Assembly (NCBI GenBank): GCA_026018925.1 | Contig: JAKSZU010000002.1 | Span: forward strand, 93,568,975 to 93,632,974 | DNA: 64,000 bases | From: Tupaia tana | Lineage: Eukaryota > Chordata > Mammalia > Scandentia > Tupaiidae | Reading direction: 5' to 3' | Part shown: positions 1-11,790 of the stretch, in pieces | How the letters are laid out: the number at the start of each line of letters is the position of its first letter | Numbering within the stretch: the stretch's first letter is position 1 | The notes under the pieces: model-generated | The model's input: only the letters and a program-made list of their open reading frames with translations | Told to the model about the DNA's origin: nothing | The model's database searches: none | Program-made: the position numbers and the translations under genes

Positions 1-145
1 AGAATCATGAAGGGATGGGGAAAAGGAGGCAACAACATTGCAGTGTGACAGGGCCCCGATGGGGGGTGCTTTCTCTCCCTCTCTTTCACTCTCTCCCTGG
101 CACATGTACATGCCTTCTGGCATTAATTTTTTTAATTTTTTTTAA
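1..145 (+). mobile_element. SINE-A long, 3' part, cut by window edge
   Basis: The body and tail of the local tRNA-derived SINE are visible: a GGAGG-rich stretch, a GATGGGGGGTG core, a CT-rich module, then a CATGTACATGCCTTCTGGC end and a T/A-rich tail. The tRNA-like head lies outside the window. Divergence from the young copies is high, so this is an old insertion. Confidence 0.75.
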
Positions 146-1011
146 GAACCGAGGTTTATAATTCAGTATAGAAGGCTGAAGTATTTTATGAAGTTTCTGA
201 TTTTATAAACACCACTATAAAATATTTTCATTCTAATATTTTGAAGTGATTCTTTCAATAGCTACAAGACACAGATTCTAGAATACCATTGCTTAGAAGA
301 TGTTATAAGCCACGAATGTTAAAGTAGTGTACAATGCAAGGTCCTAAATGGAACTTAGCATCATATCTAATAAAACTGATTTTCAATGATAAAAACAATA
401 AGGCCTATAAAAAAAGATAAATTAATTTTTTTTGAATATGAGTTGTGGCATGACTGAAAGGAGAGGGTACTGGATGTTTTGTTGCTTTGTGTGCATGAGT
501 AGGTGAACAAACGTGCTTTGGAAATTTTCTTTGAAGTTGGCTTCTTTGTGTGCCACGTCAATTATCCTTATTCAACACTATTTTACTAATCCTATTGAAT
601 CCTTCTTCTTTGTTTTCATTTCTCCACGGGCCCTTCTTATCTTCAACTTGGCAAGTTTACAATGGCCATTTTTGTGTGTGTGATGCCTTTAATCACAAAT
701 ACTGTTCTTTCATATCAAACTGGAGTTTATTTCTGAAAAATGATCCTCTTTTTGTGTGTGTGAAATGTTAACAATTTTTTCACCCAGTTTCTTCAATTTA
801 TCTTTCAATTTAATGGATTTGATAGACCATGCAGCTCTAAAAGTATACTATTCTTCACTCTTCAGGAATGAGATCAGCTTTGCCATATACTAAGAATTAA
901 ACTCTGCTCTTTGTTCTAGGTACAACTTATCCCTACAAAAGTACTTATTCTTTGAAATGTTCTGTGTAAAATGGCTGTGGATTGGAATAAAATAGAATAA
1001 TAGTATCTCTA
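146..1011. other. Unique AT-rich sequence, nothing recognised
   Basis: No repeat, exon-like reading frame or RNA gene could be recognised here. Short open frames on both strands lack any domain-like composition. Confidence 0.5.
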
Positions 1012-1268
1012 GGCTGGCACCATAGTGTAGCAGTTAAGCACTGTGCAGGGGAGCTGATACCTACATGGCCAAGCGGAGTTCTATTCCTGTCCTGGCAGCT
1101 CTCAGACCAGGTACATTTGTGCACATGCCCAAAATCATGACGGGGTGGAGAAATGGAGGAAGTGTGTGGTACAACCATGTCCCACTGAGGGGTGCTTTCT
1201 CTCTCTTTGCTGGGGGGGGGGGGGGCACATATGCCTTCTGGCAAAAACAAAAACAATAACAAAAACGC
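1012..1268 (+). mobile_element. SINE-A long, old copy
   Basis: It starts with a tRNA-like head (GGCTGGCACCATAGTGTAGC, A box region) and continues through a CCCAAAATCATGACGGGGTG body and a CCCACTGAGGGGTGC core. It ends with a 14-G run at 1212-1225 and an (AAAAAC)n tail. The G run sits where younger copies have the CT-rich to GCGAGC transition. Confidence 0.8.
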
Positions 1269-4200
1269 AAGAAAACCCACCATCACCAAATAAAAACTTA
1301 ATGTACATATATACTTTCAAGATATGACAGATTACATGCCTTAGGTGAGAACATGATTTTCTAGATTACAAAGCTAAAGGGTTAAATTAAAGGAGAAATT
1401 AATTTTTTTTTTTGTATTTTAAATAAGGACCTAGGAAAAACAAGATAATTGAAAATTATCATCACTGGGAGAATAGCCACACTCTTCTCCATTTTTAAAG
1501 ACTTCCTTCAGATGTATAAATACTCAGGTTCTCAACATTGATTTTTCAGAATTTTAGAAGCAGAAGGAACTGGGAGTCAGGTTTAAAGTTCCCTGGAAAA
1601 CAATATTTTTAGATCTAAGCAGAAGCAACAGAAAAGGCTAGAGAAGATTGTTTTACGTTCTTAGGATCAAACATCTAATCTAATCATCAGTCGAAACTAG
1701 ATTTCACATGACCTTTTGTGGAGCTCAGAAAGTTACACTTGGATGATTAATCCTGATGACATCATCGTAAGCTAAAAGAGTCAATATTTGGGTTTCCCCC
1801 TTCCATGAAATGGCCTTCCTCCAAGATATGAAAACATCTTTATAGTTCAAGATGAACCACACTAGATTGGAATTCAACACTTCTCAACCCCCCTGACACA
1901 CATACAGCTGTGGACAGGCTGTCCATGTGTCCTTGTGGTCACGACTGGAGCAGGTGTAAGCGTCTTAGTCATCACTGTCACCAGGTGAGTATGGCAGCTG
2001 GCTCATGCCACTGGAGGTCGTGAGACAGCTGAGGAGTTCTGATGCCACTGGTCCCAATGACTCATGAGAGGAGACCATACCATCCAGTTGGGCTTATCTT
2101 TTATACATCATGCAAATTGTCAATAATCAGTGAGGATTTTCTGCCCTATTTTTAGAAGATGATTTTAATTTTCTGTTTTGTGAAGTGTTAGCCTCATCAA
2201 CTCCATTCAGTGACTTCAGACTTGGTCCTGACTCCAAGCAAGTGAAACAGTGTGGAGAATGATGAAACCCTGGGTGACATACAATATTTTAATCACTTTG
2301 TTTACCAAGACTGACTTCTAGTAGCAAGTCACAAAAAATGATATTGCACACCCTTTCAGTTATTACTACCAACTATTATACTGTCAAGATCTGTTTTTTG
2401 AAAAAGCAGTAAGTAATAAAATTTCTAGAGGGCCTTGAAACACAATTCTTAGTTTTTCTTATTTTTGTTTTTTAGTGATATGGCTTTCCAGGATCTTTAT
2501 TGGAAAAAAATATTCAAGAGAAATTCCTGTGATACTTTTATCTAATTCTATTTCTAAAAGAACAAAAGCAAATGTCTTGCTTTTGTCCATTTTTAGGAAT
2601 TTTGAATAAGAAGATTGTACAAGAGAGTTTTGAATAAAAATTTGAGAGGGTAGAACATTTTGGAAAAAGGGTAGAATTTTTGTTCTTTCTTTCATGACTA
2701 GATATAGCTTTAAATTAATAATTCTTTTTAAAAACAAACTTAGCTTACTGAGGGAAAGAGGTAAGGCTGATATTACTCATGCTTCCTGGTATAACTTTGG
2801 TGGCAGTAATAGTAGGCTTATGTCATGATTTACGGGGAAAAAATGGAAAGAGTGATTTATTAATCATAGAAAAGTCCATTCATATTCCATTAAGCAAAAT
2901 GATCAAAATGTAATATGATAAAATACTGTATTGACCTGAGATATATATGAAAATGAGTGCAATATGAACACTTCTAAATGTAGTTAAAAGTTTTCTATAC
3001 AGTTTGCAAGACTGACGCTATAATATGCCTATGGAATGTAAAACTCAGAAGAAAAAAATTACAATGATTGCTGCTGACATTTCATAATCTATTTTAGAAA
3101 AATGGGAGAGACATTAAAGTGCAAGGATATTTCCAGCTGTCCTTGCCCGTCACTGTACCCAGGAGGCTCTGTTCCAACATGGTGGCTCCAAGTGTCCCAC
3201 TCCACTTTACATGGTTGGAAATGCTATTTGCCACATGTAATTCTATTTTGCAACCTTTGGCTCCAGACCATGAAGGCTAAGTGCCACAATATCTCCAACA
3301 GAGGAAAATAATACTTTGACCATTTACATTTCCTGTGAGACAACACAGGCAAATGATTTGTATAATATTGTAGAGAATTAATATTAATTGGAGGTCAGTG
3401 CTCAACTCTCCAACCATTAAGCACCATTTGAAAGTGCCAAAGATCTTTTCTCTGAGTTTTACTTTAATTTTAATGAATTAAAAATAAGTGTTTCTTTCTG
3501 CTGCCTTTTGAATGAATATAAGTAAATATGAACTTTGCAATCAAGGAACACCACTTTTATTTTTCATCCTATAACAATAACTAACCAGAAAAGAGTCAAA
3601 GAAGAAGTATAAAAAGGTATTTTCTTGGGGGAGGAGAGGCCTAATAAGGTAGCATGCGAGCACTTGTTCGCTGTTTAAAAACTTCCTTGGTCTGCAGATG
3701 GGTTCCACTCTCTCTTGAAGAATTTCAAGATAATATTGTTAACCTTGATTATTAAAGTCATTATATCTAAAAATTTTCATCTTCTCTTCATAAAATTTAA
3801 GCTCTTTTAGGTTTTTCTTCCTGGGTCTGTTAAAACAAAACAAAACAAAACCAAACAAAAACCTAAAAGGGAATGTTAACCTGTGTTAATCCATTAGTAT
3901 GAAAATATGAATACTGAAATATAGACAATAACTTAAAGCAATAGTTTTCAAAAGTATAAAAGCATACATTACTTGGGGATGCCATCAAGTATATAAGAAT
4001 AGTATAAAATCAATCTCTACTTTCACTTTTCTTATAATACATACCTTGAAAGAAAAAATGTATACTGACCAGAGATTCATTAAAAATGAAAAAAGAATGA
4101 TCCGATCCCCACGAGAAAGGAAGTCAAATCCCCCCCCAAAAAAATCCGTTTCTATGTAAATCATAGAAGATACCCCATGCTCACTCTGCACGGGGAGTCA

Positions 4201-4848
4201 GCCAGAAGATTCAGAACAAGTCGTTCTCATGATTCTGAGCTGTGAAGTGTGGTAACGACAGGTCAGTTGTATTCATAACAGCTGGTTTAAAAAGGTCTTA
4301 GTCCTCTATGAAGTCAAATTCTTAGTATCATAAGAATGACTCCAAGGAACCTTAATAAATTTTCTTCAAATGTGTGGTATTATTAATCAAAGTTTAGTCC
4401 AATAATTATTTTAACATTAGGTATTTGGCCACCATGAAATTTGACCCTGGGTTGGTAGAGAAAGCTGATAATTGTTTTTTAAACTGATGTGGTGCTACAT
4501 TAATTGATTTTTTTGTGATGTTCTGAGAAAACTCCAGCATATTGATACCTCTTTTTAACACTCTATAATTGAATCCTTAAGACTTTCATAAAATTGTTGT
4601 TTTTCTAATGGTTATTTATATTTTTATGAATCTAAACTGTACAGAAGCCAAAGTTCTAGTTAGAGCATTCTATTGTAAAACAAAATGAACTATAACCCAT
4701 CCCATGTCATTTATTTGTGTAACTTTCCAAAAAGATAGGTCCTTTGAGGTTGCAATAATAAATCTGGCCACAGAATAAATGTGGCCATTATAGATACACA
4801 GACTGGTGACAGATACAGATATATGCTATGAATCCTCTTAATAAGATA

Positions 4849-4853
<5 letters not shown>
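1269..4853. other. Unique sequence; no gene seen
   Basis: Mostly AT-rich unique DNA. A slightly GC-richer patch at about 1895-2090 and another at 3110-3310 have no recognisable coding signature. An (AAAAC)n-like tract lies at about 3834-3862. Nothing else could be supported. Confidence 0.45.

Positions 4854-4881
<28 letters not shown>
4854..4881. repeat. (GT)n microsatellite
   Basis: About 14 uninterrupted GT dinucleotides. Likely length-polymorphic. Confidence 0.95.
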
Positions 4882-4884
<3 letters not shown>

Positions 4885-5052
4885 TTTAAGATACAGAAAA
4901 CCCGGTAATGTTTCTGGTTGTGGAGCAGTCAATTACATCTATTATGATTTTGTACTAAGAGTGAGAAGTCCTTTAACACTTCCACTGGCGCTTCATGAAG
5001 GATACCTCACTGACCTTTAGCTATTCCAAATCAGTAGATGAGAAAGAATATG

Positions 5053-5207
5053 CTTAACACCTCTACATTGGTCAAAATGGCTCGTGACCTATTAAGTAAG
5101 CATATGTCTTGCTTGTATCTCAGTTGTGCTTACCAGCACAAACCTGGTCGTTCTTCTGGGAGGTATAGTGTGTAATAAATATATTTTGGTAATAGTAACT
5201 TTTAAAA
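5053..5207 (+). repeat. Direct repeat copy 1 (partner at 6501)
   Basis: This shares long blocks with 6501-6655, for example CTTGCTTGTATCTCAGTT, TATAGTGTGTAATAAATA and TGACCTATTAA, in the same order and orientation with small indels. It is either an unrecognised old dispersed element present twice or a local duplication. No TIR, LTR end or A tail is evident. Confidence 0.8.
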
Positions 5208-5395
5208 TATTTCAAGCATTCCATCCTAACTTAGCTTCAAAATGTAAATTAAAAACTGCCTGAGCACAGGTTCATAGTGTGGAACAATGCCTATTTCATG
5301 TTCATAGCTCTGGAGGAAGACAATGTCATGTGAAACATATGTATTAGCTTCAATACTAGAATTATTTTTTACCTTTTTTCTCTGAACATCATTCT

Positions 5396-5612
5396 TTAAA
5401 AGTTTCTTTAATTATCCCATGAGAGAGAGACAGGAAATGAGTGAGAAAGGCAGAGAGACAGACACATGGATCATATGACCCACGCCTGGCCTCACTCACA
5501 TCATGAGTAGGTGTGCATGAGTGCTCGAAGTATTACAGGAAGGCCCCAGGACCTGAAAGTGGGACCTCCCCGGGGGGGCAGGTTGCATTACACTGTGCTA
5601 CATTCGGCCATA
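5396..5612 (-). mobile_element. SINE-B, old copy
   Basis: On the minus strand it shows the diverged SINE-B head near 5590-5612 (complement of CACTGTGCTACATTCGGCC), a body with the GGACCTGAAAGTGGGACC segment and a CATGAGAGAGAGACAGG module. It directly abuts a SINE-A on the same strand. Confidence 0.65.
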
Positions 5613-5875
5613 CCTTTATTTACTTATTTATTTATTGCCATAGAGTATGTGTATTTGCCCAAGAGAGACAGAGAAAGAGAGAGGGAAACTGAAAAAATCA
5701 CCCTCCAGAGAAGATGAGTATGCCACAACCCCTTTAATTCCATTCTCTCCTTGGGATTTTGGGCACACATGCACATGTGCCTGGTGCGAGTTTCAAGCAG
5801 CCAGGTCGGAGATGCGAGTCACATTTGGCCATGTGGGAGTCCAGCGCCTTAGCCATCACACCACCTGTTGTTCCC
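5613..5875 (-). mobile_element. SINE-A long
   Basis: Read on the minus strand: tRNA-like head (complement of GTGGGAGTCCAGCGCCTTAG), body with GGGCACACATGCACATGTGCC, CT-rich module (GAGAGACAGAGAAAGAGAG on plus) and an A-rich (TTTA)n tail at 5613-5637. Intermediate divergence. Confidence 0.85.
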
Positions 5876-6500
5876 TGGCCATGTCATTACTAGTAAATAT
5901 TTTCCATGAGAAACTGCATACAAGGCCTCAGTTAACTAATACAGGTGCATTTTGTTCAAAATTTTGTTCAAAGTCTAGTGCAGATGTTAGTCATCTAGAG
6001 AGAGAGTAAAATAATCACAGTTGGAAAACTAAAAGTGCAAAGCCTAGGAATACGAAGAGCTGTGAAACTGACTGGAAGACCATCCAACTCAGATTCTGGG
6101 GACTGGGTTGTGGTGATGGAACTCATGGTGGAACTCTGCATACTGAAGCACAGCAAGGGGAACCCGGGGAAGTGAGAGGAAGAAGGCTTCTCTTCCCTAT
6201 GTTGCAAATGAGATAAGTGTATTTTAAATACTTTAAGATTTCAGTATATGAGTTGTTCTATAGTCAAAATGCAATTAATAGCAAGATTGAGCGTTTACCA
6301 GTAAACAAGTCCATTTTATTTCCGTTTCTCCTTGTTTTTCTAATTAAATTTAATAGGTACTTAAATAGGAAAGAAACAAATGTGTGTGTGAGTTCATGAA
6401 AGGAATCCTTAAATTCAAAGTTGTATAAAAGTATTTTAGGTTTTTTATTATCCTCTCCTCTACAAATGAATACAAAGGTTTTCGTAATCAGTACAAAAGA

Positions 6501-6655
6501 ACTTAACACTTCTATAGTAGTTAATGGCTCATGACCTATTAAATAAGCAATAAATCTTGCTTGTATCTCAGTTTGTTTTTCGTCCAAATCCTGCTCTTCT
6601 AGGAATTATAGTGTGTAATAAATACTACTCGATGATGATAATTACTTTAAAAGGC
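6501..6655 (+). repeat. Direct repeat copy 2 (partner at 5053)
   Basis: This is homologous to 5053-5207 over about 150 bp, roughly 20 percent or more diverged by eye. Similarity is weak to absent beyond both ends. See copy 1. Confidence 0.8.
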
Positions 6656-7367
6656 ATAACATAAAATGAATGGGAAAGGTGTTAATCTCATCTATGTCAA
6701 TTACATTTTTATTCCTTTTAATGGAATCATCAAGTAATTCATTAAAAATGTAGCACTTCATCTGGGAGGTATAATTTATTTTAAATGGTTGTGAATGGCT
6801 ATGAGTTCAATGGTTTTTTGATGAATTACATGAACCCACATAGATGGACCTTTATGCTTATACTAATGCAATGCATGTAACAATAGGGTCTATAAAGGAC
6901 TGTTCAGAACTGTTTTCTGTGGAACGTGGTGGTTTTCTGGTTCTTTACGTGACTTCACTGAAGTGAAATGCTGTGGATTCATGGGGAGGATATGACCTTT
7001 GCACATAGCTGGTCTACCCTGGCTCTGCTGTCTCGGTGACCTTGAGCCAGTTACATGGGTTTAGAATATCTCTACTTTCACTTGGTTAAGTGGGGGGTTA
7101 AGGTTAAGTATACTTACTTTCTGAGTGTTGTGAAAATAAAAAATGATTAAATATGCTAAATTTGTGAGTAGTCAATATACATGAACTTCTTTTTCCTCCT
7201 AAATCTTTTAAAAATAATCAGAATTACAGAATAAAGATATATGCATATATTAATTAGCTTGACATAATTGTTCTGTACATTGTTTCCTATATATAATAAT
7301 TATTTGTCAACTAAATATAAAAGTTCAAAAAGACACATGTTCTTCCCTTCAATTTTCAGGAAATTAT
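6656..7367. other. Unique AT-rich sequence
   Basis: No recognisable element or gene between the second copy of the direct repeat and the SINE that follows. Confidence 0.45.
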
Positions 7368-7631
7368 TATTATTATTTTTTAATTTTGCCAGAGTTTTTA
7401 CCTGCTTGCCAGAGAGAGAGAGAGGTAGAGAGAGCGGGAAAATAAGAAAGCACCCCTATAAGAATGGTCACACTGCAATCCCTTTTCCTCCATTTATCCC
7501 TCCTTTTGGGAGTTGGGGCATGCATGCATATGTGCCCAACATGCTTTTCCAAGCTGTCATGTCCGGCACCGGAACTGCAAGGTTTTCCATGCAGGATCCA
7601 GTCACCTTAACCTAGTCATTGGCTGGCCTGG
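7368..7631 (-). mobile_element. SINE-A long, diverged
   Basis: Plus-strand order is an A-tail complement (TTATTATTATT), TTGCCAGAG...TGCTTGCCAGAGAGAGAG, a CACTGCAATCCCTTTTCCTCC block, GCATGCATGCATATGTGCCC, then a decayed tRNA-like head ending GGCTGGCC. This is the minus-strand SINE-A layout. Confidence 0.8.
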
Positions 7632-8319
7632 GAATTACATTTTTATAAGCTTAGTTACCCCTTAATAATAAAAGGGCTGAAAAAAGTATCTTGAATAACA
7701 TTATTATAATAATGTGTTACTTTTCCTTGTATAGAGCTGATATGAAAGCCCTTCCTAATATAATTAATTGCTTCATCTCATAGCAATAGCAGCACAATAT
7801 GCAAAAAAAAAAAAAAAAAAAAAAGAAAAAGAAAAAGAAAAAGAATGAGTGCAAGAGAAAGCAACACTGATGAAGTAGATGAAGGGTCAAATTCTTTTCT
7901 TAGGAGTCTGAAGGTCTCAGCTTCCATTCTGGAACTCTGATGGTTTTTCCCCAAGCAAATATGAGGAGAGTGAGTGACTGGTGAAACACCCCCTCATGTA
8001 CCAATGTAGCTAGCACCTCCTTTCTCAATGGGCTTTATTATGGATAAGCTTTCACAGATCCTGGAAGGCCTTTGCTGCTAGTTTGAAATAAGCTGGCACA
8101 GGTGGGTGGCAGGTTTTTCAATGGTTTGCTCTAAAGTAGTTTTCTTAAGGGCATGAAGAAAAGCAAGTGACACAGAGGCCTATGACTCATGTAATTCTTC
8201 TCCCTGCTAATGTCCCAAGTGTTTAACAATGGAAGCTTTCAGTTTTAGCTGTAGCACTAATTCCCAGGATTAAAGGTTCAAGTTTGAATTGGGTTCATGA
8301 CAAAATGATTCACGAAGAG
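7632..8319. other. Unique sequence with A-rich microsatellite
   Basis: An A(23) run followed by (AAAAG)n lies at 7801-7844. No tail-bearing element is recognisable upstream of it. The rest is unique. Confidence 0.5.
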
Positions 8320-8450
8320 GTACACTCTGAGAGACAGGACTGTGTCTTTCTTGTTGTCTGTGGAGTACCCTAGAATAGGTCCTGGAATAATGTCAGTCCT
8401 ATGTAAATGCTCAATAAGTATTTATAGGGAAAAAAATGAATGAATAAAAA
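8320..8450 (+). mobile_element. L2 LINE 3' end
   Basis: The segment follows the L2 3' end order: GACTGTGTCTTTCTTG, a CCCTAGAATAGGTCCTGG stretch, ATGCTCAATAAGTATTTAT, then a (GAAT)n-like end. Ancient, highly diverged, no TSD visible. Confidence 0.7.
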
Positions 8451-8794
8451 AAAATGACCTTGTATATTTTTATACTCTGGTCTATGAAATAACTAGAAAC
8501 CAAAAAGTGTGATGCATTTTCATAGGTATTAACCCAAAGATAATTTTTCTGAATCTTACAAATGTAGCAAAAGATGGCTTAAGAAAAGGAAAATTTTACT
8601 GGAGAGTTAAATACTTATGCAATAAAACAGATTATATATAGTAAAATATGTCTATAAAATTTGTAACTAATTTTTACAAACAAAAATAATAACTAATGCT
8701 CACCGACTATTTGCTGGGATTATGAAATGGTCAAAGTGATTTACATATATCATTGTATTAAATAATAGCACTTTACCGATGTGAGTATCAGGCA

Positions 8795-9075
8795 TTGTAG
8801 GATAGTGGTTGAGGGCCTATGTGGGCTAAATAGTCTGGGTCTAATTTCAGACTCTGATACTTCGCTGCCTTTGGGCAAATCGTTTCACTGGTTCCCCAGT
8901 TTCCTTATTTGTGAACAGTGGAAAATGATACTTCCTGACTCATAGAGTTGTGAAGATTAAATCTACAATTGATTCCAGATTAGACCTGGTGCATAATGTC
9001 TACCTATCATTCTCTCTGCCTCTCTCTCTCTTAGAAAAGGGCCTGGCACAAAGTAAGAAGTATGCAAATGCTAGC
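8795..9075 (+). mobile_element. MIR SINE
   Basis: Recognisable MIR order: GTAGGATAGTGGTTGAGGGC head, TTTGGGCAAATCGTTTCACT, CAGTTTCCTTATTTGTGAAC, CATAGAGTTGTGAAGATTAA and GGCCTGGCACAAAGTAAGAA tail. Confidence 0.85.
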
Positions 9076-9235
9076 ATATGTTATTGTTTTTCCCATTTTA
9101 CAAATGAGGAAACTGATGTACAGAGAAGTAATGCCCTTGAGAATCACACAGCCAACAGGCATTGGGACTAAGGCTGGAGTCTAACATGCAAACATGTGCT
9201 CTTCACCTCTGTGCCACCCTACCTCTCAAATGAAC
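9076..9235 (-). mobile_element. MIR SINE, tail-to-tail with previous
   Basis: The reverse complement of MIR is clear: CCCATTTTACAAATGAGGAA, CACACAGCCAACAGGCATTG and GTGCTCTTCACCTCTGTGCC. It abuts the plus-strand MIR tail directly, which gives an inverted pair. Confidence 0.8.
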
Positions 9236-10494
9236 GTCCTGAAATGTATTTCATCTACTCTTAGTAATAGACTACTCCTAGAATGGGTTCACCAATTTTC
9301 AAATGATAATTTGACACTCCTTGACTAGAATATAGTTTTGAAGAGTTCTGATGAATAAGTACAGGTGTTTCAGTAGATTATTAATAAAATATGCTATTAT
9401 TAACCCAGTTGCCTGATTAATTTTAAGAGCCAACACTAGAAAATGATTGCTATTTTCTGTAATTTAGTCTTCAAAAATTATTAGTAATTAAAAACGAACC
9501 TCATCTCAATAAGACTAGTTTTGCACGTGTGTGACACCAACAAATTCTTTATTTTCAACTCTCCAGCTGAAGTGACGGAGCCTTAATAACAGCTCTAGCT
9601 TCAGTGTATTCATGCAGATGCTGCAGGGCACAAGAAAGGACGAGCCCAGCTTTCAGCAACAATGTGAGGTAGGTGCTATTCAAAAATGGTTGAGCCCCAC
9701 ATTTAATTATAAAATGTGGGCTAATAATATGTGTTGCTAACAGTGCAGACTATATTTAAATAGTAAATAAGAAGAAATCGTGTTTGTTTTATTGTCAGAT
9801 TGCCTCTTTAGTTGCCTCAGTGATGTGATCATTAGAGAGGATTAAACATAAAATTGATGATCTAATTTCCAAATCTCCCCTCACAGTAGTTCAACTTGGC
9901 AAGTTTAAATAGCCCGTGAAACCCAGCCAAGTATGCCAAATACATGGTGAGAAACTGAAACTTCAAAAAGGTCATTTTCTATGAAAAATTACACCATTTT
10001 CTTTCCTGAAATTAGCCAAATAGGTTTATACACATAGAAACAGGCCAAGGCTGAAGTGATTAACTTTGTGGCTAATTAAGCTAGTCATTTTAGCTCTAGA
10101 CACTGTCCTTACTGCAGTCATCCCATGTCACCTTAGAGGCCCTACAGCACCACAGCAACAGCTGAGAGAAATATTTTAGAAAGCTTATCTTTCTAAGCTA
10201 AGTTATACTTTGGAAGCTTCAATTCTAAATGCAAATGTTCCCCCAAATAATTGGAAAAGTTAGAAGACATTTGTAGACCGAAAGAATTTCTCTGCAACTG
10301 AAAATATGATTTCTTTAACCCCTTTATCTGTCAATCTCTTTAATTATTTTATCTGCAGAATATATTTTTGAGTCTATTTCAGATGTCTTCCTGACAATTA
10401 CAGAGCTGAGGTGTCAATTTTCATAGACAGTAATCATAAAATCCCTGATGACTCTTTGGCTACACATGGGAGTAATTATTCTTTTTCTTCTAAA
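9236..10494. other. Unique sequence, candidate conserved non-coding stretch
   Basis: No repeat is recognised. About 9540-10110 is repeat-free and rich in TAATTA/ATTTAAT-like cores typical of homeodomain-bound elements. Conservation cannot be judged from one sequence. Confidence 0.35.
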
Positions 10495-10848
10495 TTTTTA
10501 AAAGTTTATTTATGCCATGAGACAAAACTAGAGAGATGATATTGGGTTGTCGAAAAAGTCATGATGCATTTTGCATAGAAAAACACGCCATGACTTTTCC
10601 GACAACCCAGTAGAGAGATAGGTAAGATAGGTCGGTAAGTAGACGGTAGGTAGATGATAGATAGATACGGGAAACAGAGACACATGCCCCTAATGCTGCG
10701 ATCCACTCCCAGTTTCAGGCCACCTGGATCATAGGCACATGTGTGCCTGGCAATAGACAGGGAAATCTCGGCACATGAACCTGAGATTTGGGTTTCTCTG
10801 CAGGCCCAGTTGCATAATCACTGTGCGGCCACCTGGTCCTAGGGGTAA
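10495..10848 (-). mobile_element. SINE-B interrupted by a MITE
   Basis: Plus-strand order is the tail complement (TTTATTTATGCCATGAGA), a purine-rich module, CCACTCCCAGTTTCAGGCCA, ATAGGCACATGTGTGCCTGG, then a decayed head ending CACCTGGTCCT. It is split at 10542-10610 by a mariner-type palindrome. A GATA/GGTA-rich microsatellite-like patch follows the MITE. Confidence 0.75.
10542..10610. mobile_element. Mariner-type MITE, 69 bp palindrome
   Basis: The ends TTGGGTTGTCGAAAAAGTCA and the inverse of TGACTTTTCCGACAACCCAG are near-perfect inverted repeats of about 24 bp. The element is flanked by TA dinucleotides (10540-10541 and 10611-10612), the mariner/Tc1 target signature. There is no coding capacity. 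Its size and fold resemble MADE1-style mariner MITEs, with a different terminal sequence. Confidence 0.85.
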
Positions 10849-11280
10849 TATTTGTTGATAATGATATTTATACACATTGATGTAGAATGGGAAAATATGT
10901 TTAATTTTGATATTCCAGGTCAATCAGTAAGTAACTTTCATATGTTTTTTAAAATGTGGGATTCTGTCGATGGAAAAGCAACTTTTACTCAGAAATTATG
11001 GTAAGCTACTGTGTGGTTATCTGTGAGAGAGTGTGACCCTTTGCTTGATGCCGTTGCGTTTCCCCCATGTCTCCCAGCTGTTATCTGCCTCCCTGAGCCC
11101 CAGCCACAGGCCACTGGATGAGCCCCTGCTTTCTAGAGAATGCCCTTTTGCTCCTTCAGGCTGGCACATCGGCTCGCAGCCTTTGCTCTCTCACAGGTCA
11201 GGTGCTCGAGACCCATGCCCTTACAAACAGTATTCTGCTTGCTCAGAACAGAATCCGAAGATTTCATTTGTGCTTCCTTT
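10849..11280. other. Unique sequence
   Basis: Nothing recognised. A GC-richer patch at about 11030-11240 has overlapping short open frames on both strands and no coding-like pattern. Confidence 0.4.
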
Positions 11281-11294
11281 AGTGATGAATGCCT

Positions 11295-11450
11295 TTCTTC
11301 TGCATTAAACTCTAAAAGAGTCAGAACCATGTTGGTTTCCTCTCCAGTTTTTATCCCCAGAATCCACAGAGTGCTCAACATAGAGAAGGAAACCAGTAAC
11401 CAATGTTTAAAATAAGGAAGAAAGGAAGGAAAGAAGGGAGAGAGTAAAGA
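11295..11450 (+). repeat. L2-like 3' end, inverted-repeat partner of 12840-12990
   Basis: The plus strand reads like a diverged L2 3' end (TTTTTATCCCCAGAATCCAC, then GTGCTCAACATAG) ending in a GAAG-rich tract. It shares non-L2-consensus blocks such as CAGAATCCACAGAGT and GAAGGAAACCAGTAACCA with the reverse complement of 12840-12990. Confidence 0.6.
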
Positions 11451-11790
11451 GGAAAGGGAGGAAGTTATTTAAAAAGTAGATTTAAAAAAGGAGAAATAAG
11501 GAAAAGAAAGCAAAAGAAATAAAATGGAAGATACTGGGTAGAGGAAAGAAACTAATACCTAATGAGACCTACTTTAGTCTAGGGACTTTATAACTTTCAT
11601 TTTAAGCTCATGATAATCTTATGGAACATGGATTTTAAATTCCTGTTCACTATGATTCAAACCAATGCCAGAGACCTTCATATTATGTCATTTTCCCCCT
11701 CTCATTTAAATATTCTTTTCTTTGTTGTCTTATGGAGGTATAATACAAGTGAATAACTAGCACAGAGTGTTTATTATGTGCCAGGCATTT

